DNA of 6,551 nt. Origin: Bacteroidales bacterium. Its GTDB lineage: Bacteria > Bacteroidota > Bacteroidia > Bacteroidales > Paludibacteraceae. A model generated the notes under the pieces. That model did no database searches and was not told the DNA's origin. It saw only the letters and a list, made by a program, of their open reading frames with translations. The stretch lies in NCBI GenBank assembly GCA_900771035.1, contig CAAGML010000113.1, positions 1 through 6,551 of the forward strand, in the 5' to 3' direction. Of this stretch, positions 1 through 6,551 are shown piece after piece; positions within the stretch are counted from its first letter, which is position 1; each line of letters opens with the position of its first letter. A program made the translations under genes and the position numbers.

Positions 1-160
1 GCGTTTTTGTCAAAAAACGATTCAAAAATACGTTCTCTTTGCAAGCAATCAGCTGAAATGTCAGCAAAACAGCACTTTAGCAGCCTGTTTGTATAGGGTG
101 TAAAATACGGGATTCTTTATTTAATTCTTATTTTCCTGAAATTGGTAGAAATTAAAGAAC

Positions 161-192
161 AAAGGCGGTAACTTTTTGAAGTCACCGCCTTT
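161..192 (-). terminator. Intrinsic terminator after lpdA
   Basis: A perfect 9-bp inverted repeat (161-169 AAAGGCGGT pairs with 184-192 ACCGCCTTT) lies 21 bases beyond the lpdA stop codon. The 14-base loop can itself pair ACTT (171-174) with AAGT (179-182). On the minus strand the stem runs into a T-rich stretch (GTTCTTTAATTT), as expected of a Rho-independent terminator ending the M23-lpdA unit. On the plus strand the stem is also followed by T-rich sequence, so it could stop transcription arriving from the left as well. Function is inferred from structure and position. Confidence 0.85.
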
Positions 193-213
193 TGTTTGGC
201 TTATGTTTTAGTA

Positions 214-1551
214 TTATTCCGAGGCAGTCTCTTTAAGGATTTCGGCGACGGTCGGATGAGGGAAGACGACACGGTGGAGTTGTTCGGCGGTCATGCCAGC
301 CTCGATGGCAACGCAGGCGGCACAGATGAACTCGGAGCATGGGTTGCCGATGGCGTGAACACCAATGACCTTGTCCTGAGCGTCGGTGATGATTTTGCAT
401 ATTCCATTGTCACCTTCGTTCTCTGCGACAAAACGTCCAGAGAATGTCATAGGGAGACGACGAACCTTGTATTCAATACCTGCGGCTTGTGCGGTAGCCT
501 CGCTCATACCTGCACCAGCTACCTCTGGGTTTGTGTAGATGACACCAGGAATGGCATTGTAGCGCATTTCGTCCTCAATGCCCAACATGTCGTTAACGGC
601 AACCTGAGCCTCACGCTCGGCAGTATGGGCGAGAAGAGAGGTTGCGTTGATGTCGCCTGCCGCCCAAACGTTAGGGGCAGAGGTGCGCATGTGCCCGTCA
701 GTCTTTATGCCATTGCGGTTAGGCTCAAGACCCATCTCTCGAACGCCGTCAAGCGATGGTTTACGACCAACGCAGAGAAGGACGTTTGTAGCCTCAGCCT
801 TGTGTTCGCCCTCTGCGTCAGAATAGGTCACACAACCTGTGGCAACGTGGAGAACCTTAGAGGAGAGATGGAACTCGACACCTTTTTTTGTGAGGTCCTC
901 ACGAAGCATTGCCGAAATCTCCGTGTCAATGCCAGGGAGAATCTCAGGAGCCATCTCGACGACGGTGACTTTTGTGCCGAATGTATTGAAGAGCCCGGCG
1001 AACTCAATACCGATTACGCCACCACCGATAACCACCAGAGATTCGGGAACCTCTTTGGTCTCAAGAGCCTCGGTAGAGGTCCAGTATTCGGCTGTGTCAA
1101 CACCAGGAATTGGAGGAATAGCGACAACGGAGCCTGTGCAGATGAGGAGACGCTCAGCCTCATACTGCTGTTCAGCGCATGCGATACGGACAACCTTGCC
1201 ATCGTTGCTGATAACAGACGCCTCGCCAGTAACGACAGTGACGTTGTTGTTGGTCATCTTGCTCTTTATTCCGGCAACGAGTTTACGGATGATTTTGTTT
1301 TTGCGAGCAACGATTTTGTCGTACTCGAAGGTAACGCCTTCTGCCTTCACGCCATATTTCGCACCTTCTGCGGCGTGTTTATACATTTTCGAGGAGTAGA
1401 GAAGGGTCTTGGTAGGAATACAGCCTACGTTGAGACAAGTTCCACCAAGGGCTTTCTTCTCGAACAACACTACATTCATGCCACCACGGGCAGCCTGAGC
1501 GGCCGCATTGTAACCTGCGGGTCCGCCACCGATAATTGCTAAATTGTACAT
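214..1551 (-). CDS. lpdA: Dihydrolipoyl dehydrogenase (E3 / glycine-cleavage L protein)
   Basis: This cytoplasmic flavoenzyme reoxidises dihydrolipoyl groups on 2-oxoacid dehydrogenase complexes or the glycine-cleavage H protein, passing electrons through a disulfide and FAD to NAD+. The 445-residue protein is close to full family length. It has an N-terminal FAD-binding GGGPAG (residues 8-13) and the redox-active GGTCLNVGC, with cysteines 39 and 44. A second Rossmann motif GGGVIG (176-181) is followed by Glu199 at the end of the next strand, which favours NAD over NADP. The second FAD motif is AAGD (297-300), and the C-terminal dimerisation domain carries the catalytic His-Glu pair H432 (in HPT) and E437. 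All key residues are present. The ATG at 1551 places the FAD motif at the usual distance from the N-terminus. The gene begins 16 bases after the M23/LysM stop, so the two are probably co-transcribed, and a terminator follows. No E1, E2 or glycine-cleavage gene is in the window, so the partner complex cannot be named. The family call is secure. Confidence 0.97.
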   Translation of the reverse strand: MYNLAIIGGGPAGYNAAAQAARGGMNVVLFEKKALGGTCLNVGCIPTKTLLYSSKMYKHAAEGAKYGVKAEGVTFEYDKIVARKNKIIRKLVAGIKSKMTNNNVTVVTGEASVISNDGKVVRIACAEQQYEAERLLICTGSVVAIPPIPGVDTAEYWTSTEALETKEVPESLVVIGGGVIGIEFAGLFNTFGTKVTVVEMAPEILPGIDTEISAMLREDLTKKGVEFHLSSKVLHVATGCVTYSDAEGEHKAEATNVLLCVGRKPSLDGVREMGLEPNRNGIKTDGHMRTSAPNVWAAGDINATSLLAHTAEREAQVAVNDMLGIEDEMRYNAIPGVIYTNPEVAGAGMSEATAQAAGIEYKVRRLPMTFSGRFVAENEGDNGICKIITDAQDKVIGVHAIGNPCSEFICAACVAIEAGMTAEQLHRVVFPHPTVAEILKETASE

Positions 1552-1567
1552 ATCATGTGTTTTTTGT

Positions 1568-2461
1568 TTATCTATAACGTATCTTCTGCCCTATCCGCAG
1601 AATGGAAGTCTCGCGGATGTGATTGAGTTTGCAGAGTTTCTTGACCGTGGTGTGATAACGGCGTGCTATATGCGAAAGGGTCTCGCCTGCGCGCACACGG
1701 TGGTAGGATGCGTTGGTGCTGATGCTCTGTAGCTCCTCTTTGTGCTTATAGGTGTTTTTCTTGGTTATGATGAAAAAGCCATCACGGTCTGAGAGACACT
1801 GCCTTTGCTCGAAATCAATCATTTTGACAGGATTGAATGAGTTGCCAAGGAAGCGAAGCTCAAGGTGGAGATGAGGACCCGTGGAGTGCCCTGTGTTGCC
1901 GCCAAGACCTATAATCTGCCCTGCCTTGACATCCTGGTCAATCTGAACAAGCACACGCGACATGTGAGCCATAACAGTCTCAAGACCGTTGTTGTAACGG
2001 ATGACAACGTAGTGTCCATAGCCCCGTCGCTCATAGTCAACAATACGAACCCTGCCCGCAAACATGGCACGTATGGTGTCGCCGACATTGAGGCCGATGT
2101 CCGTGCCGTGATGATAGCGATAGCGACGCCATCCGTAGTCAGAGGTGATGCGGTTGCTGTTGGTGGGATAGACAAAGTCGCGGCAGTCAATATAGACAGA
2201 GTCAGGCATGGAGTCTATGCTGACGTGATATGGGTTTACACGAAGGGGGGTCCAGGAATAGTGGTAGAGTTCGTAGGCGGGATAAATACGCGCAAGGGAG
2301 TCGTTATATACAAGCTTTCCTTCGATTGGCATGAAAAATTCCAACGAATCTGAAAGGTCTTCGATTGTTGGGGCGTATTCGGGTATTGTGTATTGCGCGT
2401 TGATGGCCAGAGGCAGCAATAATATGGTTATTAGAATAATAAGTCTGTATCGTATAGTCAT
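1568..2461 (-). CDS. Secreted M23 peptidase with C-terminal LysM domain
   Basis: This is a predicted zinc metallopeptidase that cleaves peptide cross-links in peptidoglycan outside the cytoplasmic membrane. Residues 1-22 form a signal peptide: a short basic start, a hydrophobic core rich in Ile and Leu, and likely cleavage after INA (before Gln23). There is no lipobox cysteine. Residues 23-100 are a Bacteroidota-type N-terminal region including a VNPY motif. The M23 domain (about 104-213) keeps all expected residues: H117 and D121 in HHGTD, H166 in MAHMS, and the H197-L-H199 pair in GPHLHLE. This suggests an active enzyme rather than a degenerate regulator such as EnvC. Residues 253-297 are a LysM glycan-binding domain (HRVRAGETLSHIA, then LRIGQKI) that ends the protein. 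A TAnnTTTG-type promoter element lies about 50 bases upstream, and lpdA follows after 16 bases. The specific wall bond cut and the role (division, growth or remodelling) cannot be read from sequence. Confidence 0.93.
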   Translation of the reverse strand: MTIRYRLIILITILLLPLAINAQYTIPEYAPTIEDLSDSLEFFMPIEGKLVYNDSLARIYPAYELYHYSWTPLRVNPYHVSIDSMPDSVYIDCRDFVYPTNSNRITSDYGWRRYRYHHGTDIGLNVGDTIRAMFAGRVRIVDYERRGYGHYVVIRYNNGLETVMAHMSRVLVQIDQDVKAGQIIGLGGNTGHSTGPHLHLELRFLGNSFNPVKMIDFEQRQCLSDRDGFFIITKKNTYKHKEELQSISTNASYHRVRAGETLSHIARRYHTTVKKLCKLNHIRETSILRIGQKIRYR

Positions 2462-2509
2462 GTTCTCTCTTTTTATGGTGTGGCTTCAGGCAAAGCCAAT
2501 ATCAGAGTG

Positions 2510-2517
2510 CAAAGTTA
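2510..2517 (-). promoter_or_regulatory. Candidate Bacteroidota -7 promoter element for M23-lpdA
   Basis: The minus strand reads TAACTTTG, a full match to the Bacteroidota -7 consensus TAnnTTTG, in the AT-rich gap ahead of the M23/LysM gene. Transcription would start near 2503-2505, giving a leader of roughly 42 bases. The matching -33 TTTG is not at ideal spacing: the nearest TTTG (2530-2533) is only 12 bases away, across a run of nine A residues. A 6-bp hairpin (2481-2486 with 2493-2498) lies in the predicted leader. The call rests on one motif plus location. Confidence 0.5.
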
Positions 2518-2606
2518 CTATTTTTTTTTCAAATAGCTCTTATGTTTTATGTTTTTTATTTTTGAGATTATTACGGTTATTTTTTGATGTGCGCAGGGTT
2601 ATTTTG

Positions 2607-3581
2607 TCATTTGCTGCGGGTGATGGTGAACCCTAACAGTTTGAGCAATGCGTTTTTGACAGGGGAGTCGTCGAAGACAGCGAGAGAGTCTTTGGCTATG
2701 TTTATATACTTGTCAATGACACATTCGGCGTATTCAATGCCATGATGTTTGGCAACGAGCGAGCCAATGCCGTAGAAATATTCGTCGGAGAACTCGTTGC
2801 GTTTCGCCTTTTCGAGTATTCGGTTGGACTCAGTGGTGGGAATCTGACGGAGTGCGTGAAGGAGAGGGAGTGTGATTTTGCCCTCGCGTATGTCGTTGAG
2901 GGTGGGTTTGCCAATCTGGGCGTTAGGAGTGTAGTCGAAGATGTCGTCCTTTATCTGAAAACATATACCCATAGCGTCAGAAAAAAGGCGCAACGCCTCA
3001 ATCTGCCGGTCGGAGGCCTGAACGGTCATGGCAGCAGACTCGGCTGTAACCGAAAAGAGAATGGCAGTTTTGCGCCTGATGATGGAGATATACTCGTCCT
3101 CGGTTGGTATTGAATAGGCATGCTGAAGTTGCAGGAGTTCGCCTTCGGCAAGGGTCTGACCGAGTGAGCAGAGTTTGGCGAAAAGTTCGGGATTGCGTGT
3201 GTCAGAGATGAAAGCAATAGCCTTGGAAAGCAGGTAATCGCCGGCGAGGATTGACACCTTGTTGTCGAAAAGGGCGTTTGCCGAGGGTTGTCCACGACGC
3301 TGCATTGTGTTGTCCACCACGTCGTCATGAATAAGGGAGGCAGTGTGCAGCGTTTCGTATGCAGCCGCTACTCGTAGAGTGTTTTCGTTGATTTCACCGC
3401 ATAGTTTTGCGGCAAGGAGGGTGAAGATAGGTCTTATCTGTTTGCCGACCTGACAGTGGACATGGTCCATGACACTACGCAGCAATATGTCGTGCGAAGA
3501 GGAGAAAGCAGTGTCGAACGTCTTGGTGAAAGCCTCGAACTCGCAGGCTATCGGCATTTTTATCTGGTTAAGCATGTTCAT
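2607..3581 (-). CDS. Long-chain trans-polyprenyl diphosphate synthase
   Basis: This cytoplasmic or membrane-associated enzyme extends an allylic diphosphate with isopentenyl diphosphate units, most likely to make the side chain of menaquinone. The 324-residue protein has the all-helical trans-prenyltransferase signatures: GKQIRP (46-51), the first Asp-rich motif DDVVD (86-90) followed by R95-R96, K171-T172, the second Asp-rich region KDDIFD (211-216), and GKPTLND...EGKITLPL (224-240). Ala81 and Ser82, just before the first Asp motif, are small. Short-chain synthases have bulky aromatics there, so a long product (C35 or more) is inferred; the exact length is not readable. The family's usual GKRxRP has Gln for the first Arg (Gln48), and GN at the second-motif loop is replaced by LN; neither abolishes a metal ligand. 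The start is uncertain: ATGs occur at 3581, 3575 and 3557. The first two overlap the uvrB end and imply translational coupling, while 3557 removes the overlap but trims a helix that appears conserved. ispB- or preA-like naming is possible, so no symbol is given. Confidence 0.93.
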   Translation of the reverse strand: MNMLNQIKMPIACEFEAFTKTFDTAFSSSHDILLRSVMDHVHCQVGKQIRPIFTLLAAKLCGEINENTLRVAAAYETLHTASLIHDDVVDNTMQRRGQPSANALFDNKVSILAGDYLLSKAIAFISDTRNPELFAKLCSLGQTLAEGELLQLQHAYSIPTEDEYISIIRRKTAILFSVTAESAAMTVQASDRQIEALRLFSDAMGICFQIKDDIFDYTPNAQIGKPTLNDIREGKITLPLLHALRQIPTTESNRILEKAKRNEFSDEYFYGIGSLVAKHHGIEYAECVIDKYINIAKDSLAVFDDSPVKNALLKLLGFTITRSK

Positions 3582-5619
3582 TTATTAGTTTTTCTAATGC
3601 CAGCATTTCGTCACGGTAGTGTGCGGCATCAAGGAAATCAAGTTTGCGTGCGGCATCGTTCATCTTGCGCTTGGCGACTTCGTAAGCCTTGCGCAGCTGC
3701 TCATCGCTCATATTGCGGATTACAGGGTCAGCCGCTATGCTTATCTGCTCGCGTTCTTTTTCGATATAGGCATCCGCCACAGGCTCACTCGCCATAGAGA
3801 CAGGTGTATTGACTTCGGCATATCCACGTGTGAGGGCAGAGGTGTTGCTGCTGATGGCGTTATGCGGGGTTATATGGTTTTCCTCGTTGTATTTCAGTTG
3901 TATGCTGCGACGTCTGGCAGTCTCGTCGATGGTCTGCTGCATGGACTTAGTGATTTTGTCGGCATACATTATGGCTTTGCCATGGACGTTTCGTGCGGCA
4001 CGTCCTACGGTCTGAGTCAGGGATTTATGATTGCGGAGGAAGCCCTCCTTGTCAGCGTCGAGGATTGCAACCAACGACACCTGCGGAAGGTCAAGACCCT
4101 CACGGAGCAGGTTGACACCTATCAGGACATCGAAACTGCCGGCACGCAGGTCATCCAAAATCTCTATTCTCTCTATTGTGTCAATGTCCGAATGTATGTA
4201 ACGACATCTGACACCGTTTTTACTCAGGTACTCGTCCAATTCCTCCGCCATACGCTTGGTCAGTGTAGTCACCAACGTTCGTTCACCTGACTCGCAGCGA
4301 AGCTCAATCTCCTCCATGAGGTCGTCAATCTGGTTTTGCGAGGGACGTACCTCAATCTCAGGGTCAAGCAGACCAGTAGGACGGATAATCTGTTCAACAA
4401 ATACACCGCCCGATTTTTCCAACTCATAGTCGGCAGGGGTGGCTGAAACGAAAATCACCTGGTGCATCTTCTCCTCGAACTCTGCGAACTTCAGCGGACG
4501 GTTGTCGAGGGCAGCCTTGAGTCGAAAACCATAGTTGACAAGGTTAACCTTGCGTGACCTGTCGCCTGAATACATTCCGTTGAACTGAGGGATTGTGACA
4601 TGGCTTTCGTCAACAATCATAAGGAAATCCTTGGGGAAATAGTCGAGAAGGCAGTAGGGATGAGTGCCAGGCGGTCTGCCGTCAAAGTAACGGCTGTAGT
4701 TCTCGATACCAGAGCAGTAACCGACTTCCTTCATCATCTCAAGGTCGTAGTTGACACGCTCGATGAGACGCCGTCCCTCAAACTCCTTACCCATATCGAA
4801 CATCTCTTTTGACTCAATGCCAAGGTCAACGGAAATCTGGTCAACGGCACGCCCAACGCTTTCGGGAGTTGTGGTGAAGATGGTGGCAGGGAAGAGGTCG
4901 TAACTGTCGTAATGGTCCATGACGTGGAAGTCAGTGAGACCAAGGGTGACAATCTCGTCAATCTCGTTATCCCAAAAGACAATGCGTAGAATATAGTCGG
5001 CGTAAGGAATGGCGATGTCGATGGTGTCGCCCTGAACACGGAAGTTGCCTCGCACAAGGTCCATCTCGTTTCTCACATACTGCGCATTGACCAACTGGCT
5101 GAGGAGCCGTTTGCGGGAATAGTCCTTGCCACGTTCCAGGTGTATGCAATTCTCCGTGAAATTGACAGGGCTTCCCAAGCCATATATACATGAGACAGAG
5201 GAGACAACGATGACATCCTTACGTCCCGAAAGCAAAGCGGCAATAGCCGAAAGACGCAGTTTGTCAATCTCCTCGTTAATGGCAAGGTCTTTTTCAATAT
5301 ATGTGTCTGTCGAGGGGATATAAGCCTCCGGCTGGTAATAGTCGTAGTAAGAGACGAAATATTCAACCTGGTTCTTGGGAAAGAACTGTTTGAACTCGTT
5401 GTACAACTGTGCGGCAAGTGTCTTGTTGTGCGAAATGACCAAAGTTGGTTTGCCCGCCTTGGCAATGACATTTGCCATAGTGAACGTTTTGCCTGAACCC
5501 GTCACGCCTAATAAGGTCTGAAAAGCCTCGCCATCCCTCAAACCTTGCGTCAATTGGTCTATGGCTTGAGGTTGGTCGCCCGTAGGTTTGTATTGTGATG
5601 TGAGTTCAAACAGGTTCAT
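3568..5619 (-). CDS. uvrB: UvrABC excision nuclease subunit B
   Basis: UvrB is the damage-verifying, ATP-dependent helicase-like subunit of nucleotide excision repair. UvrA loads it on lesions and it then recruits UvrC. The 683-residue protein matches the usual family length (about 660-690). Visible elements in order are: Walker A GVTGSGKT (38-45); the damage-probing beta-hairpin beginning YYDYYQPEAY (91-100); the UvrA-interacting domain 2 (about 155-250); the Walker B/DEAD-like DESH (337-340); motif III SAT (392-394); the C-terminal RecA-like domain with LREGLDLP (505-512) and motif VI QTVGRAAR (536-543); and a terminal UVR coiled-coil motif (about 638-675) that contacts UvrC. A variable linker of about 55 residues precedes the UVR motif. 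No key residue is missing. The ATG at 5619 is preceded six bases upstream by GGAGGGGG, a strong Shine-Dalgarno-like site unusual here, which lies inside a hairpin. tpiA ends 48 bases upstream, and the prenyl synthase gene overlaps the 3' end. No uvrA or uvrC is in the window. Confidence 0.98.
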   Translation of the reverse strand: MNLFELTSQYKPTGDQPQAIDQLTQGLRDGEAFQTLLGVTGSGKTFTMANVIAKAGKPTLVISHNKTLAAQLYNEFKQFFPKNQVEYFVSYYDYYQPEAYIPSTDTYIEKDLAINEEIDKLRLSAIAALLSGRKDVIVVSSVSCIYGLGSPVNFTENCIHLERGKDYSRKRLLSQLVNAQYVRNEMDLVRGNFRVQGDTIDIAIPYADYILRIVFWDNEIDEIVTLGLTDFHVMDHYDSYDLFPATIFTTTPESVGRAVDQISVDLGIESKEMFDMGKEFEGRRLIERVNYDLEMMKEVGYCSGIENYSRYFDGRPPGTHPYCLLDYFPKDFLMIVDESHVTIPQFNGMYSGDRSRKVNLVNYGFRLKAALDNRPLKFAEFEEKMHQVIFVSATPADYELEKSGGVFVEQIIRPTGLLDPEIEVRPSQNQIDDLMEEIELRCESGERTLVTTLTKRMAEELDEYLSKNGVRCRYIHSDIDTIERIEILDDLRAGSFDVLIGVNLLREGLDLPQVSLVAILDADKEGFLRNHKSLTQTVGRAARNVHGKAIMYADKITKSMQQTIDETARRRSIQLKYNEENHITPHNAISSNTSALTRGYAEVNTPVSMASEPVADAYIEKEREQISIAADPVIRNMSDEQLRKAYEVAKRKMNDAARKLDFLDAAHYRDEMLALEKLINEHA

Positions 5620-5625
5620 AATAAA

Positions 5626-5647
5626 CCCCCTCCATTTCTGAAGGGGG
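5626..5647 (-). promoter_or_regulatory. uvrB: Hairpin covering the uvrB Shine-Dalgarno site
   Basis: In the tpiA-uvrB gap, CCCCCT (5626-5631) pairs perfectly with AGGGGG (5642-5647) around a 10-base loop. Read on the minus strand, the downstream arm is the GGAGGGGG purine block ending six bases before the uvrB ATG, so pairing would hide the ribosome-binding site. The stem is followed by TTTATTAT, only weakly T-rich, so it could also act as a leaky terminator or an RNA-stabilising 3' end for tpiA. The pairing is seen directly; any regulatory effect is inferred. Confidence 0.5.
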
Positions 5648-5667
5648 AATATAAAGGTTTTATTTAC

Positions 5668-6417
5668 TTAGAAAGCACTTATGATACCGCAGAAGTCGTC
5701 AGCCTTGAGAGCCGCGCCACCAATCAGTCCACCGTCGATGTCTGCTTTTGCGAAGAGTTCCTTAGCGTTTGATGGTTTGCATGAACCACCGTAGAGGATA
5801 GAGGTGTTCTCAGCCATCTCCTTGCCGTATTTTCCGGCGATGAGTGAACGGATGAAGGCATGGATTTCCTCTGCCTGGTCAGGAGTAGCGGTGAGGCCTG
5901 TACCGATTGCCCATACTGGCTCGTAAGCCACGACAACCTGACTGAACTGCTCTGGGGTAAGGTTGAAGAGAGACTCTTTGATTTGAGCCTCAACCACTTT
6001 GTTCTGGATTCCCTGCTCACGCTCCTCTTTGACCTCGCCGACGCAGAATATTGGTTTGAGACCATTCTCAAGGGCTTTGAGGACTTTGGTACGGAGCATT
6101 TCGTAGCCCTCTTTATGATATTGACGACGCTCTGAGTGACCGATGATGCAGTATTCGACACCTGTAGAGCGTACCATAGAGGCACTTACCTCGCCAGTGA
6201 ATGCGCCTGAGTCATGCTCAGAGCAATCCTCGGCACCTACATATACCTTGCTGCCCTTGAGCAACTGTGCTACTGAAGCAAGGTGTATGAAAGGTGTGCA
6301 GATGATAACGTCACAGTTAGGATTTTGGACTTTATCCTTGAGCTCTGAAGCCAGAGCCACGCCTTCTTGCAGGTTTTTGTTCATTTTCCAGTTACCTGCC
6401 ACAATGTTCTTTCTCAT
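5668..6417 (-). CDS. tpiA: Triosephosphate isomerase
   Basis: This enzyme interconverts dihydroxyacetone phosphate and glyceraldehyde 3-phosphate in glycolysis and gluconeogenesis, acting as a cytoplasmic dimer with a TIM-barrel fold. The 249-residue length is typical. Active-site residues are all in place: N9 and K11 in GNWKMN, H94 in IIGHSERR (91-98), and the catalytic base E166 in [11 protein letters not shown] (164-174), which also forms the flexible lid loop. The phosphate-binding elements GGS (210-212) and GG (233-234) close the site. The usual YGGSVKP reads YGGSCKP here (Cys213), a mild substitution beside the phosphate loop. The ATG at 6417 starts the first beta-strand at the normal distance from GNWK. 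The sequence just upstream is very A-rich with no Shine-Dalgarno site, common in Bacteroidota. An open frame from the right edge stops one base before this ATG, so tpiA may lie inside an operon. uvrB follows after 48 bases. Confidence 0.98.
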   Translation of the reverse strand: MRKNIVAGNWKMNKNLQEGVALASELKDKVQNPNCDVIICTPFIHLASVAQLLKGSKVYVGAEDCSEHDSGAFTGEVSASMVRSTGVEYCIIGHSERRQYHKEGYEMLRTKVLKALENGLKPIFCVGEVKEEREQGIQNKVVEAQIKESLFNLTPEQFSQVVVAYEPVWAIGTGLTATPDQAEEIHAFIRSLIAGKYGKEMAENTSILYGGSCKPSNAKELFAKADIDGGLIGGAALKADDFCGIISAF

Positions 6418-6418
6418 A

Positions 6419-6551
6419 TTATTTTGTTTTTTTTATGGTGAGTTCTATAAATTCATTTTGAGTGTTTTTGAAGTTTGTTTTGAGCAGATTGCTGTGCGGA
6501 AGGAGGGAGCATAGCGGGCTATGTGACCGACTGACAATCAGCAAGATGCCA
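6419..6551 (-). CDS. Possible 3' end of an upstream gene (partial, doubtful)
   Basis: On the minus strand one frame is open from the right edge (first complete codon at 6550) for 43 codons and ends TAA at 6419-6421, one base before the tpiA ATG. Such tight spacing would fit an operon neighbour. The translated tail begins [17 protein letters not shown] and ends in a Lys/Thr-rich stretch, and I do not recognise it. It does not resemble a DoxX-type C-terminus, a family I recall near tpiA in some Bacteroides. A 43-codon open frame at an edge can arise by chance, and the same bases contain palindromic structure that looks non-coding. Treat it as an open frame only. Confidence 0.25.
   Translation of the reverse strand, partial: GILLIVSRSHSPLCSLLPHSNLLKTNFKNTQNEFIELTIKKTK
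6487..6544. repeat. Structured GC-richer block, possible dispersed repeat
   Basis: A GC-richer block stands next to the strongly AT-rich sequence ahead of tpiA. It contains the perfect palindrome CATAGC-GG-GCTATG (6510-6523). An outer pair of arms, TTGCTG (6489-6494) and CAGCAA (6539-6544), could enclose it. An alternative pair, GATTG (6487-6491) with CAATC (6535-6539), overlaps the outer arms, so the two pairings exclude each other. Repeat status cannot be shown from one copy; it is suggested only by the composition jump and the nested symmetry. It could equally be coding sequence of the gene beyond the edge. Confidence 0.25.

Noticed and set aside
2..19. A 7-bp inverted repeat (CGTTTTT with AAAAACG) at the left edge.
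   Set aside because: It is low-complexity A/T-run pairing in AT-rich sequence. It has no T-tract in the plus direction and no assignable gene end next to it.
24..31. A minus-strand TATTTTTG matching the -7 consensus, which could start a gene leaving the window to the left.
   Set aside because: There is no TTTG at suitable upstream spacing, and the match falls in A/T-rich sequence where such octamers are common.
196..1542. A 448-codon open frame on the plus strand running the full length of lpdA.
   Set aside because: It is in exact antisense register with lpdA codons, so it stays open only because lpdA almost never uses TTA, CTA or TCA. It ends at the single TTA (Leu4). It has a TTG start and no recognisable motifs, and lpdA is unmistakable on the other strand. 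The same explanation fits the 3619-4290 plus-strand frame inside uvrB.
1..6551. Search for a defence system, CRISPR array, insertion sequence, tRNA/rRNA or other accessory cassette.
   Set aside because: Nearly all bases are occupied by five intact, recognisable core genes. The remaining gaps are short and hold only hairpins, a promoter-like element and the edge block described above.

Overview
The window carries a compact run of housekeeping genes, all on the minus strand. It looks like chromosome from a member of the Bacteroidota, probably order Bacteroidales (Prevotella/Bacteroides-like). This is inferred from the moderate-GC genes with AT-rich gaps, A-rich sequence rather than strong Shine-Dalgarno sites ahead of most starts, a TAnnTTTG-type -7 promoter element, a signal peptide ending in NAQ, and the overall look of the proteins. 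A genus cannot be fixed by eye.

In the direction of transcription (right to left) the layout is as follows. A flank at 6419-6551 holds an open frame entering from the edge and a GC-richer, palindrome-containing block. Then come tpiA (triosephosphate isomerase, 5668-6417), a 48-base gap with a hairpin covering the uvrB ribosome-binding site, and uvrB (excision repair helicase subunit, 3568-5619). A long-chain polyprenyl diphosphate synthase (2607-3581) overlaps the end of uvrB by up to 14 bases. A 145-base AT-rich gap contains a likely promoter. It is followed by a secreted M23 peptidase with a C-terminal LysM domain (1568-2461), lpdA (dihydrolipoyl dehydrogenase, 214-1551), a clear terminator hairpin (161-192), and about 160 bases with nothing assignable.

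The spacing suggests two transcription units. One is tpiA-uvrB-prenyl synthase, possibly entered from a gene beyond the right edge. The other is the M23/LysM gene plus lpdA, starting from the promoter at about 2510-2517 and ending at the 161-192 hairpin. The products belong to unrelated processes: glycolysis, DNA repair, quinone side-chain synthesis, cell-wall remodelling and 2-oxoacid/glycine oxidation. They are most simply read as co-transcribed core genes, not as parts of one system.

No mobile element, CRISPR array, tRNA, rRNA or defence-type cassette is visible, and I see no evidence of a previously undescribed system. The observations most worth checking are the hairpin over the uvrB ribosome-binding site, the structured block at the right edge that may be a dispersed repeat, and the uvrB/prenyl synthase overlap.
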